Origin: Candidatus Mesolinea sp.
GTDB lineage: Bacteria; Chloroflexota; Anaerolineae; Anaerolineales; Anaerolineaceae
DNA length: 15,519 bases
Assembly: GCA_003445715.1 (NCBI GenBank)
Contig: DMCS01000034.1
Coordinates: 3,706-19,224 of the forward strand
Direction: 5' to 3'
This document shows, one piece after another, positions 8,295 to 13,505 of the stretch (the first letter of the stretch is position 1; every line of letters begins with the position of its first letter). The position numbers and the translations under genes were made by a program. Below the pieces are notes generated by a model. The model was not told the origin of the DNA. It made no database searches and was given only the letters and a program-made list of their open reading frames with translations.

Positions 8295-8338
8295 ATCCGG
8301 TCTCTCGGTTTTAGTAACCGAGAGACCGGATGCATTTT
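8295..8338 (+). terminator. Strong hairpin terminator after the MFS gene
   Basis: A perfect 16-bp inverted repeat (8295-8310 with 8316-8331) has a five-base loop (TTAGT), with TTTT at 8335-8338 after three intervening bases. The stem contains GGTCTC/GAGACC, the same word used by hairpins in the distant repeat array. I take that as chance. Confidence 0.72.
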
Positions 8339-8360
8339 GTGTTTGTGATGGTAGCTCAAA

Positions 8361-8369
8361 TGATATAAT
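8361..8369 (+). promoter_or_regulatory. Perfect extended -10 promoter for the ATP-grasp gene
   Basis: TG-A-TATAAT is an exact extended -10 element, with the hexamer at 8364-8369. Start of transcription is expected near 8376, giving a leader of about 43 bases. It sits directly after the preceding terminator. No clear -35 is needed or seen. Confidence 0.7.
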
Positions 8370-8418
8370 TTCTTCATCTCATCTTACAAAGTCCGAGGAG
8401 TTTCAACCCAATTCTAAA

Positions 8419-9480
8419 ATGAAAAAGTTCCGCGTTGCGGTTTTGGCAAACCTGAAGAAAAATGCCCCGCACTTTGAAGGTGTGTCCGATGACCAATGGG
8501 CAGACCTTGATTCCGAATCCACCATTGAAGCAATCTGCGAAGCAATCCGTGCCGGTGGCAACGAAGCTGATTTCCTCGAAGCCGATGAGACTATCATGGA
8601 CACTGTGCGTGCCTATAAGCCTGATATCTGCTTCAACATCAGCGAGGGTCACTACGGCGATGCCCGCGAAGCCCAAATTCCTGCCATTCTCGAAAAGCTG
8701 CAAATCCCCTACACGGGCTCCAAGGTGCTGTGCCTCGCGCTCACCTTGGATAAACCCATGACCAAGCGCATTCTCGCCTGGCACGGCTTGCCTACGCCAG
8801 ATTTTCAGTCCTTCGAGCGCGTGGACGAACCTTTGGACGAGAGCATGACCTTTCCGCTATTCGTCAAGCCCAGCCGCGAAGGAACGGGCATGGGCATCAG
8901 CTACAATTCCATTGTTCATGATGAAGGTGAATTGCGCCGGCAATTGGAGTTTATCCTACGCACATACCATCAGCCTGCATTAGTCGAAAAATTTATCGAA
9001 GGGCGCGAGATTACTGTCGGTCTGGTAGGCAATCTGGTCGGACCGGTGGCGCACCGCATCCCCGCCAATGAGAATGCCCCGCGCATTCAAGCTGGATTAA
9101 ATTTTATGCCCCCGATGGAAGTGGACCTGAAACCCTATCTGCTCACCGATGGTGTGTATGATAACCGCCTGAAGACTGCTCTTGCCGACCAGTTAGATTA
9201 CCTCTGCCCGGCGCCAATCCCAGAAGACATTGTGGATGAGCTTAACTGGTTAGCTGCAGCGGTTTTCCGCGTCACCGGGGCACTGGATGTCGCCCGGGTC
9301 GACTTCCGCCTGGATATCAACGACAATCTCAAACCATATATCCTGGAAATTAACCCTCTGCCTGGGCTTTCTCCAGGCATCTCTGACCTGGTCATCGAAG
9401 CTGCTGCTGCAGGCATCGACCACACCGAGCTGGTCAATATGATCCTGCTCACCGCATTGGAACGCTACAAGATGATTTAA
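8419..9480 (+). CDS. ATP-grasp ligase resembling D-alanine--D-alanine ligase
   Basis: A 353-residue ATP-grasp enzyme. Seen: FNISEGHYGDAREAQIPAILE and IPYTGS (about 72-101), which match the region linking the N-terminal and central domains of Ddl; LDKPMTKRILAWHGLPTP (110-127); the ATP-binding Lys 150 and glycine-rich loop KPSREGTGMGI; VEKFIEGREITVGLVG (189-204); and metal-binding residues in ARVDFRLD (292-299) and LEINPLPGLSPGIS (309-322). The family would couple two amino acids with ATP, as in peptidoglycan precursor synthesis. The N-terminus lacks the GG.S.E..VS motif that binds the first D-Ala in true Ddl, so another dipeptide or amino-acid ligation is possible. ATG 8419 is the only sensible start. 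The obvious GAGGAG (8395-8400) is 18 bases away, too far to be a normal binding site. Confidence 0.8.
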   Translation: MKKFRVAVLANLKKNAPHFEGVSDDQWADLDSESTIEAICEAIRAGGNEADFLEADETIMDTVRAYKPDICFNISEGHYGDAREAQIPAILEKLQIPYTGSKVLCLALTLDKPMTKRILAWHGLPTPDFQSFERVDEPLDESMTFPLFVKPSREGTGMGISYNSIVHDEGELRRQLEFILRTYHQPALVEKFIEGREITVGLVGNLVGPVAHRIPANENAPRIQAGLNFMPPMEVDLKPYLLTDGVYDNRLKTALADQLDYLCPAPIPEDIVDELNWLAAAVFRVTGALDVARVDFRLDINDNLKPYILEINPLPGLSPGISDLVIEAAAAGIDHTELVNMILLTALERYKMI

Positions 9481-9487
9481 TGCACAC

Positions 9488-9517
9488 AAAAAAGCTGCTC
9501 GAACGAGCAGCTTTTTG
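9488..9517. terminator. Bidirectional terminator between convergent ATP-grasp gene and pnp
   Basis: The palindrome GCTGCTCG/CGAGCAGC (9494-9511) is flanked by six A on the left and five T on the right. It therefore forms a hairpin plus U-tract on both strands: downstream of the ATP-grasp gene (8 bases after its stop) on the plus strand, and downstream of pnp on the minus strand. Confidence 0.88.
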
Positions 9518-9531
9518 TATCAAGAGTAAGT

Positions 9532-11760
9532 TTACGACCGCCGGTCGTGGTGACCACCGCGGCTGTTGCTGTGTCCACTGCTTCGGCTGCCTCCCCGGCT
9601 GGAGCCGCCGCTGCTGCTCCTCTTACCCTTGGGGGTGTCATGTTCCCGGGCTTCTTCCGGCGTCCAGCCTTCTAGCAACGCCACGCGTGAGAGGCGGACT
9701 TTGCCGTCGGGGCTGATATCGGTAACCATCACCGTCAATTCATCGCCCACGTTAACAACATCTTCGACCTTATTCACGCGGCTGCTAGCAAGCTGGGAAA
9801 TATGCACCATGCCATCTACACCAGGTAAAATCTCAATAAAGGCGCCAAAATCAGTCACGCGCACGCACTTGCCCGTGTAAATATGGCCAATCTCCGGCAC
9901 TTCCACCATGCCTAAGATACGTTCTTTGGCTTCATCAAAGCCAATCCCATCAGTGGAGGAAATGTAAACCGTTCCATCCTCATCGATATCAATGCGAGTG
10001 TTGGTTTCATCCTGCAAGGTGCGGATCGTCTTCCCGCCTGGACCGATTATGGCTCCAATTTTTTCCACCGGGACCAGTACGGTTTCAATGCGAGGGGCAT
10101 GCGGCTTAAGGGTGGGGTTGGGTTCAGCAATGGTCTGCAGCATAACATCCAAAATCGCTAAGCGCGCCGTTTTAGCCCGCTCTAACGCTTCTGCCATAAT
10201 CTGTGGGGTAATCCCGCTGATTTTGATATCCATCTGCAAAGCAGTGATGCCATTGCGCGTGCCAGCGACTTTAAAGTCCATATCGCCCAAGTGATCCTCT
10301 GCCCCTAAAATATCGGTTAGGATAACATAGCGCTCACCTTCTTTGATCAAGCCCATCGCTATGCCAGAAACAGGGGCGCTGATCGGCACGCCCGTATCCA
10401 TGAGGGCGAGCGTTGAGCCGCATACCGAAGCCATAGAAGAAGAGCCATTCGAAGAGAGCACTTCCGAGACCAAACGCATGGTGTAAGGGAAATCTTTCTC
10501 GTCTGGCAGCACCGGCACAAGCGCCCGTTCTGCCAAAGCACCATGACCAATTTCTCGGCGGGATTGCCTGCCAATGCGTCCTACCTCACCCGTACAATAG
10601 GGCGGGAAGTTATAGTGGTGGATGTAGCGCTTGGCTTCGGTCTCGATGAGATTATCTAATTCTTGAGCTTCCTTAGGCGTACCTAAAGTTGCCAAGGTAA
10701 GCACTTGGGTTTCTCCACGCGTGAACAACCCGGAGCCATGTGCACGCGGGCTGATGTTCACCTCACACGAAATCTCGCGAATTTCATCAAACTTGCGGTT
10801 ATCAGGGCGCTTGCCCTCATTGAGAATGCGATCGCGCACAATTAGGCGTTCTGCCTCATCAAACGCTTTACCGTAATCCAGTTTTTGCTCATCAGTCAAT
10901 TCCGTTGCAGCGGCGACTTCTTCAAGGTAAGTTTCCTTGAGCGAATCAATACCGTCATACATGTTTTCCTTGCCGTAAGGCTGGTCTAGGATCGCAGTCA
11001 AGCGTTCACGAATGCTATCGCGTGCCTGCGCAATTAATGCTGAATCAAGGATTTTCACCTCGACGGTTTGCTTGGGTTTACCCACTTCCCTTTGCATCTG
11101 TTCTTGCAAAGCAATAATCGGCTGGATCTCACGATGCGCGAGCTCTAACGCTTCCACAATTAGATTTTCGCTGACTTCATTAGCGCCGCATTCCACCATC
11201 AAAATGGCTTCTTTTGTGCCAGCAACGCGCAAGTCCAACTTTGACTCTTCAATCTCAGGTAAGGTAGGGTTCACCACGAGTTGATCGTTGATGTAACCAA
11301 TACGTACCGCACCGACCGGCCCACCGAAAGGAATATCCGAGATCATCAGCGCGGCTGAAGCTGCATTGATCGCCAGAATATCCAGTGGATTTGTGGGGTC
11401 AGCTGATATCGACATTAAAACCACCTGCACTTCATTGCGCATCCCTTCTGGGAAAAGTGGTCTCAGCGGTCGGTCAGTAAGCCGAGCCACAAGAGTAGCT
11501 TCTGTGCTGGGTCTGCCTTCGCGGCGGAAGAACGAACCGGGGATCTTGCCGCCGGCATACATACGTTCTTCGTACTCAACAGTTAAGGGGAAAAAGTCCG
11601 TACCTTCACGGACTGCGCCCATTGTGGCGGCGGCAAATATCACGGAATCGCCTTGGCGCAAAGTGAGCGCACCTCCGGCTTGGCGGGCAAGCCGCCCCGT
11701 CTCGAAGGTGACTTCCTTATCGCCTAAATGAGTTGAAAAATATTTTACTTCTGGTTTCAT
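9532..11760 (-). CDS. pnp: Polyribonucleotide nucleotidyltransferase (PNPase)
   Basis: PNPase degrades RNA 3' to 5' by phosphorolysis. The 742-residue protein contains two RNase PH domains separated by a helical domain, then KH and S1 RNA-binding domains. Seen: FFRREGRPS in the first RNase PH domain; GSSSMASVCG and DILGAEDHLGDMDFKVAGT, which carry the phosphate- and metal-binding residues of the second; KH loop IGAIIGPGGKTIRTLQ; and the S1 fold from GHIYTGKCVRVTDFGAFIEI to VRLSR. After the S1 domain, about 45 residues rich in Ser, Gly and Arg extend the protein beyond the E. coli length (711). AAAGGA (plus-strand 11765-11770) lies four bases before the ATG. rpsO lies upstream on the same strand, the common bacterial order, and a long leader hairpin separates them. 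Confidence 0.97.
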   Translation of the reverse strand: MKPEVKYFSTHLGDKEVTFETGRLARQAGGALTLRQGDSVIFAAATMGAVREGTDFFPLTVEYEERMYAGGKIPGSFFRREGRPSTEATLVARLTDRPLRPLFPEGMRNEVQVVLMSISADPTNPLDILAINAASAALMISDIPFGGPVGAVRIGYINDQLVVNPTLPEIEESKLDLRVAGTKEAILMVECGANEVSENLIVEALELAHREIQPIIALQEQMQREVGKPKQTVEVKILDSALIAQARDSIRERLTAILDQPYGKENMYDGIDSLKETYLEEVAAATELTDEQKLDYGKAFDEAERLIVRDRILNEGKRPDNRKFDEIREISCEVNISPRAHGSGLFTRGETQVLTLATLGTPKEAQELDNLIETEAKRYIHHYNFPPYCTGEVGRIGRQSRREIGHGALAERALVPVLPDEKDFPYTMRLVSEVLSSNGSSSMASVCGSTLALMDTGVPISAPVSGIAMGLIKEGERYVILTDILGAEDHLGDMDFKVAGTRNGITALQMDIKISGITPQIMAEALERAKTARLAILDVMLQTIAEPNPTLKPHAPRIETVLVPVEKIGAIIGPGGKTIRTLQDETNTRIDIDEDGTVYISSTDGIGFDEAKERILGMVEVPEIGHIYTGKCVRVTDFGAFIEILPGVDGMVHISQLASSRVNKVEDVVNVGDELTVMVTDISPDGKVRLSRVALLEGWTPEEAREHDTPKGKRSSSGGSSRGGSRSSGHSNSRGGHHDRRS

Positions 11761-11777
11761 TTTGTCCTTTCATCTGG

Positions 11778-11850
11778 TTGCGCCAGTGCAGGGACTGAAA
11801 GCCAGCGGTCAATATTTGGCCGCTGCCTTTCAATACCCGACTGGCTGCAA
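11778..11850 (-). promoter_or_regulatory. Long imperfect hairpin in the pnp leader (candidate autoregulatory / RNase III site)
   Basis: Five paired segments nest with small interruptions: 11778-11781 with 11847-11850, 11782-11787 with 11840-11845, 11791-11793 with 11836-11838, 11796-11801 with 11827-11832, and 11803-11810 with 11818-11825, around a seven-base loop (11811-11817). Together they make a rod of about 27 pairs that ends seven bases from the pnp ribosome binding site. In E. coli a hairpin in the same place is cut by RNase III and used by PNPase to repress its own synthesis. That parallel is inference. No U-tract follows on the minus strand, so it is not a standard terminator. Confidence 0.65.
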
Positions 11851-11890
11851 ATTAATTATTGTTTTTTAATCATATTATCCGCAAAATGAT

Positions 11891-11923
11891 AGTTGCGCAA
11901 GCGACTTGTATTGCCTGCGCACT
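11891..11923 (-). other. Second hairpin in the rpsO-pnp gap (processing site or weak rpsO terminator)
   Basis: Read on the minus strand, AGTGCGCAGGC pairs with GCTTGCGCAACT (one bulged A, one G.T pair) around a ten-base loop. Only a weak T run (ATCATTTT) follows, so it would be a leaky terminator or a barrier to exonucleases after rpsO. A GATAAT (plus-strand 11874-11879) just beyond it could be a -10 box for a pnp promoter, but its -35 is poor. Confidence 0.45.
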
Positions 11924-11961
11924 ACCCATTGCGGTTTGATAACACATTCCGAAATTTCGAT

Positions 11962-12234
11962 TTATCGCCTACGGATATTGAGAGATTCAGTAATTGCAAG
12001 GAATCGATCGTAATCTTTTTGGCGTAAATAAGCTAACAACCGGCGGCGTTGACCGACGAGCTTGAGCAAGCCGCGGCGTGAACTCTCATCGTGCTTGTTG
12101 ACACGCAGGTGTTCGGTAAGTTGCTTGATCCTTGCCGTCAGCAAAGCAATCTGCACTTCTGGCGAACCTGTATCCCCTGGCTGGCGGGCATATTTATTGA
12201 TAATTTCCGTTTTTTCAGCTTGTTTTAATGCCAT
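11962..12234 (-). CDS. rpsO: 30S ribosomal protein S15
   Basis: The 90-residue protein is full length for S15, which binds 16S rRNA in the platform of the small subunit. Seen: the family core TGSPEVQIALLTARI (residues 22-36), LTEHLRVNKHDESSRRGLLKLVGQRRRLLAYL and the closing YDRFLAITESLNIRRR. AGGAG (plus-strand 12243-12247) is eight bases from the ATG. It is transcribed toward pnp from a clear extended -10 promoter through a leader of about 73 bases. S15 often represses its own mRNA. The leader holds the self-complementary GCTGCGCAGC, but I cannot show a regulatory fold from sequence alone. Confidence 0.97.
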   Translation of the reverse strand: MALKQAEKTEIINKYARQPGDTGSPEVQIALLTARIKQLTEHLRVNKHDESSRRGLLKLVGQRRRLLAYLRQKDYDRFLAITESLNIRRR

Positions 12235-12313
12235 GACATCTGCTCCTAATTTATTTTTGCAAGTCTCCTGCTGCGCAGCTCAACACCACACAACGGACTA
12301 GTCATTGGTTCTT

Positions 12314-12322
12314 ATTATATCA
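12314..12322 (-). promoter_or_regulatory. Perfect extended -10 promoter for rpsO
   Basis: On the minus strand this reads TG-A-TATAAT, identical to the element before the ATP-grasp gene. Transcription should start near 12307. Bases 12323-12373, between this promoter and the repeat array, show nothing else I can name, except that they hold any -35 contacts (a weak TTGCGG at 12335-12340). Confidence 0.72.
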
Positions 12323-12394
12323 GAACTTCAGATTCCGCAAGCCAAAGCTTCACCACTGTAAGGGCAAAGTGATAATGTCCTAAAGTAGCAGATT

Positions 12395-12534
12395 AGAAAT
12401 GTCCTAATTAGAATTACGAAGCTGTGTTCTTGTTTGGTGCCCTGCGGGCAGGCTGCGCACTATCTTGACCATACCAAATGGCTGTGGAGACCTGCGGTCA
12501 AACCCGCTCGCACGGTCTGGAGACCGGCGAGAAC
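12395..12534 (+). repeat. Array unit A1 (140 bp)
   Basis: This unit begins AGAAATGTCCTAATTAG, passes through GTTCTTG into a stem TTTGGT (12433-12438) / ACCAAA (12473-12478) with block M in the loop, and ends with block H (12486-12534). It lacks the E and F hairpins found in B units. It is nearly identical to units A2 and A3. Confidence 0.9.
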
Positions 12535-12692
12535 AAAAAAACCGTTCTTTCGTGGTCTCCTGACCATGAAAGGCAGTTGACCTTTAGGTCTCAAAAAATT
12601 GATGAACATATTATCATAATCATTTATGAAGGCAGGAAAATCGGGAGACCTGTGGTCAAAACCGCTCGCTCGGTCTGAAGACCGGCGAGAAC
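12535..12692 (+). repeat. Array unit B1 (158 bp, divergent, lacks block M)
   Basis: The poly-A linker and GTTCT lead to a stem 12547-12556 / 12563-12572 whose loop is just CTCCTG, because M is absent. Then come the E hairpin GACC-TTTA-GGTC (12577-12594), an AT-rich stretch replacing the F hairpin, and block H with GACC-TGT-GGTC and a UGAA loop. It is the most diverged unit and shows what a B unit looks like without the insert. Confidence 0.85.
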
Positions 12693-12908
12693 AACATCAT
12701 GTTCTTTCATGGTACCCTACGGGCAGGCTACGCACTCTCCTGACCATGAAAGGCAGTTGACCTTTAGGTCTCAAAGAAGCTGTTTTAATATGATAATTGT
12801 TTATCATAAACACCTAAAATGCGGAGACCTGCGGTCAAAGCTACTCGCCCGGTGCCCTGCGGGCAGGCTGCGCACTCAGGAGACCGGCGAGAACATATGG
12901 TGCAAAAT
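12693..12908 (+). repeat. Array unit B2 (216 bp, carries two copies of block M)
   Basis: M sits in the loop of stem 12704-12713 / 12743-12752, followed by the E hairpin (12757-12774) and the F hairpin ATGATAA-TTGT-TTATCAT with outer TGTTT/AAACA (12781-12812). Block H (12823-12894) carries a second M inside its terminal loop. The tail ATATGGTGCAAAAT leads into A2. Confidence 0.88.
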
Positions 12909-13047
12909 AGAAATGTCCTAATTAGAATTACGAAGCTGTGTTCTTGTTTGGTGCCCTGCGGGCAGGCTGCGCACTATCTTGACCATACCAAATGGCTGTG
13001 GAGACCTGCGGTCAAACCCGCTCGCTCGGTCAGAGACCGGCGAGAAC
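12909..13047 (+). repeat. Array unit A2 (139 bp)
   Basis: Same plan as A1, with M at 12950-12974 and H at 13000-13047. By eye it differs from A1 only near the H loop, where the hairpin closes as GGTC-AGA-GACC instead of GGTC-TGGA-GACC. Confidence 0.9.
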
Positions 13048-13240
13048 AACATCATGTTCTTGCATGGTACCCTACGGGCAGGCTACGCACTCTCCTGACC
13101 ATGCAAGGCTTGTGACCTTTAGGTCTCAAAGAAGCTGTTTTAATATGATAATTGTTTATCATAAACACCTAAAATGCGAAGACCTGCGGTCAAAACCGCT
13201 CGCACGGTCTGGAGACCGGCGAGAACATATGGTGCAAAAT
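13048..13240 (+). repeat. Array unit B3 (193 bp)
   Basis: Very similar to B2, with M in the loop of stem 13059-13068 / 13098-13107, the E hairpin (about 13109-13129), the F hairpin (13136-13167) and H (13178-13226), then the same ATATGGTGCAAAAT tail. Unlike B2 its H loop has no M. The first stem differs from B2 by one base pair changed in both arms. Confidence 0.9.
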
Positions 13241-13380
13241 AGAAATGTCCTAATTAGAATTACGAAGCTGTGTTCTTGTTTGGTGCTCTGCGGGCAGGCT
13301 GCGCACTATCTTGACCATACCAAATGGCTGTGGAGACCTGCGGTCAAAACCGCTCGCACGGTCTGGAGACCGGCGAGAAC
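13241..13380 (+). repeat. Array unit A3 (140 bp)
   Basis: Same plan as A1, with M at 13282-13306 (one C to T change near its left end) and H at 13332-13380. The B3+A3 pair (13048-13380, 333 bp) repeats the B2+A2 pair (12693-13047, 355 bp); most of the length difference is the extra M in B2. Confidence 0.9.
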
Positions 13381-13440
13381 AAAAAAACCGTTCTTGCATG
13401 GTAACCTACGGGCAGGCTGCGCATTCGGAGACCGGCGAGA
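13381..13440 (+). repeat. Array unit B4 (60 bp, chimeric remnant)
   Basis: It starts like B1 (poly-A linker, GTTCTTGCATGGT), enters block M (13400-13424) and then joins directly to the right arm of block H (GGAGACCGGCGAGA, 13427-13440). The right arm of its first stem, E, F and the left part of H are missing. It reads as a deletion between the M in the first stem and an M lying in an H loop, as in B2. Confidence 0.8.
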
Positions 13441-13493
13441 TCAAGGATTGCCTTCAACGGATTCCCACACTCAATCGAATGCGTGAATGTAGG

Positions 13494-13499
13494 TATAAT
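13494..13499 (+). promoter_or_regulatory. -10 box of a leaderless promoter for the small membrane protein
   Basis: A perfect TATAAT ends six bases before the A of the ATG at 13506. The expected start of transcription therefore coincides with the start codon. No ribosome binding site is present and no clear -35 is visible. It lies just beyond the right end of the repeat array. Confidence 0.6.
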
Positions 13500-13505
13500 G
13501 TGCGC

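Larger units (their letters stand above)
12395..13440. repeat. Modular hairpin-tiled repeat array (seven units, apparently non-coding)
   Basis: About 1.05 kb built from recurring modules, in the order A1-B1-B2-A2-B3-A3-B4. Every unit ends in a conserved block H that begins GGAGACCTGCGGTCAAA and ends GACCGGCGAGAAC. Six units carry a 25-bp block M (GGT plus 22 bases with core CGGGCAGGCT); M occurs seven times in all: 12436-12460, 12711-12735, 12851-12875, 12950-12974, 13066-13090, 13282-13306 and 13400-13424. H copies are at 12486-12534, 12644-12692, 12823-12894, 13000-13047, 13178-13226 and 13332-13380, with a 3' remnant at 13427-13440. Successive short stems leave little unpaired sequence. 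Frames through it are open but read out translated hairpins with no protein-like character. It lies between two divergent promoters. No transposase, CRISPR-like regular spacing or known RNA family is recognisable. Confidence 0.9.

Noticed and set aside
8296..8330. Isolated member of the array's hairpin family, because its stem contains GGTCTC/GAGACC
   Set aside because: Only this six-base word is shared. The loop and flanks differ, and its place right after the MFS stop codon is fully explained as a terminator.
12395..13440. CRISPR array
   Set aside because: Repeats are 140-216 bp modular units, the intervening segments are themselves repeated, and no constant repeat with unique equal-length spacers or cas gene is present.
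12395..13440. Insertion sequence or MITE with terminal inverted repeats
   Set aside because: No inverted copy of the left end (AATGTCCTAATTAG) occurs at the right end, no transposase frame is present and no target duplication was found. A REP-like origin remains possible.
12992..13486. 164-codon frame across the array as a real protein
   Set aside because: It is translated repeat DNA; the same DNA words appear in several frames in neighbouring units, there is no ribosome binding site and no protein-like composition. The other frames of 60-100 codons in the array fail for the same reasons.
13311..13505. N-terminal extension of the small membrane protein into the array
   Set aside because: The extra 65 residues are repeat-derived, and a perfect -10 box lies at 13494-13499, directly before the ATG at 13506.
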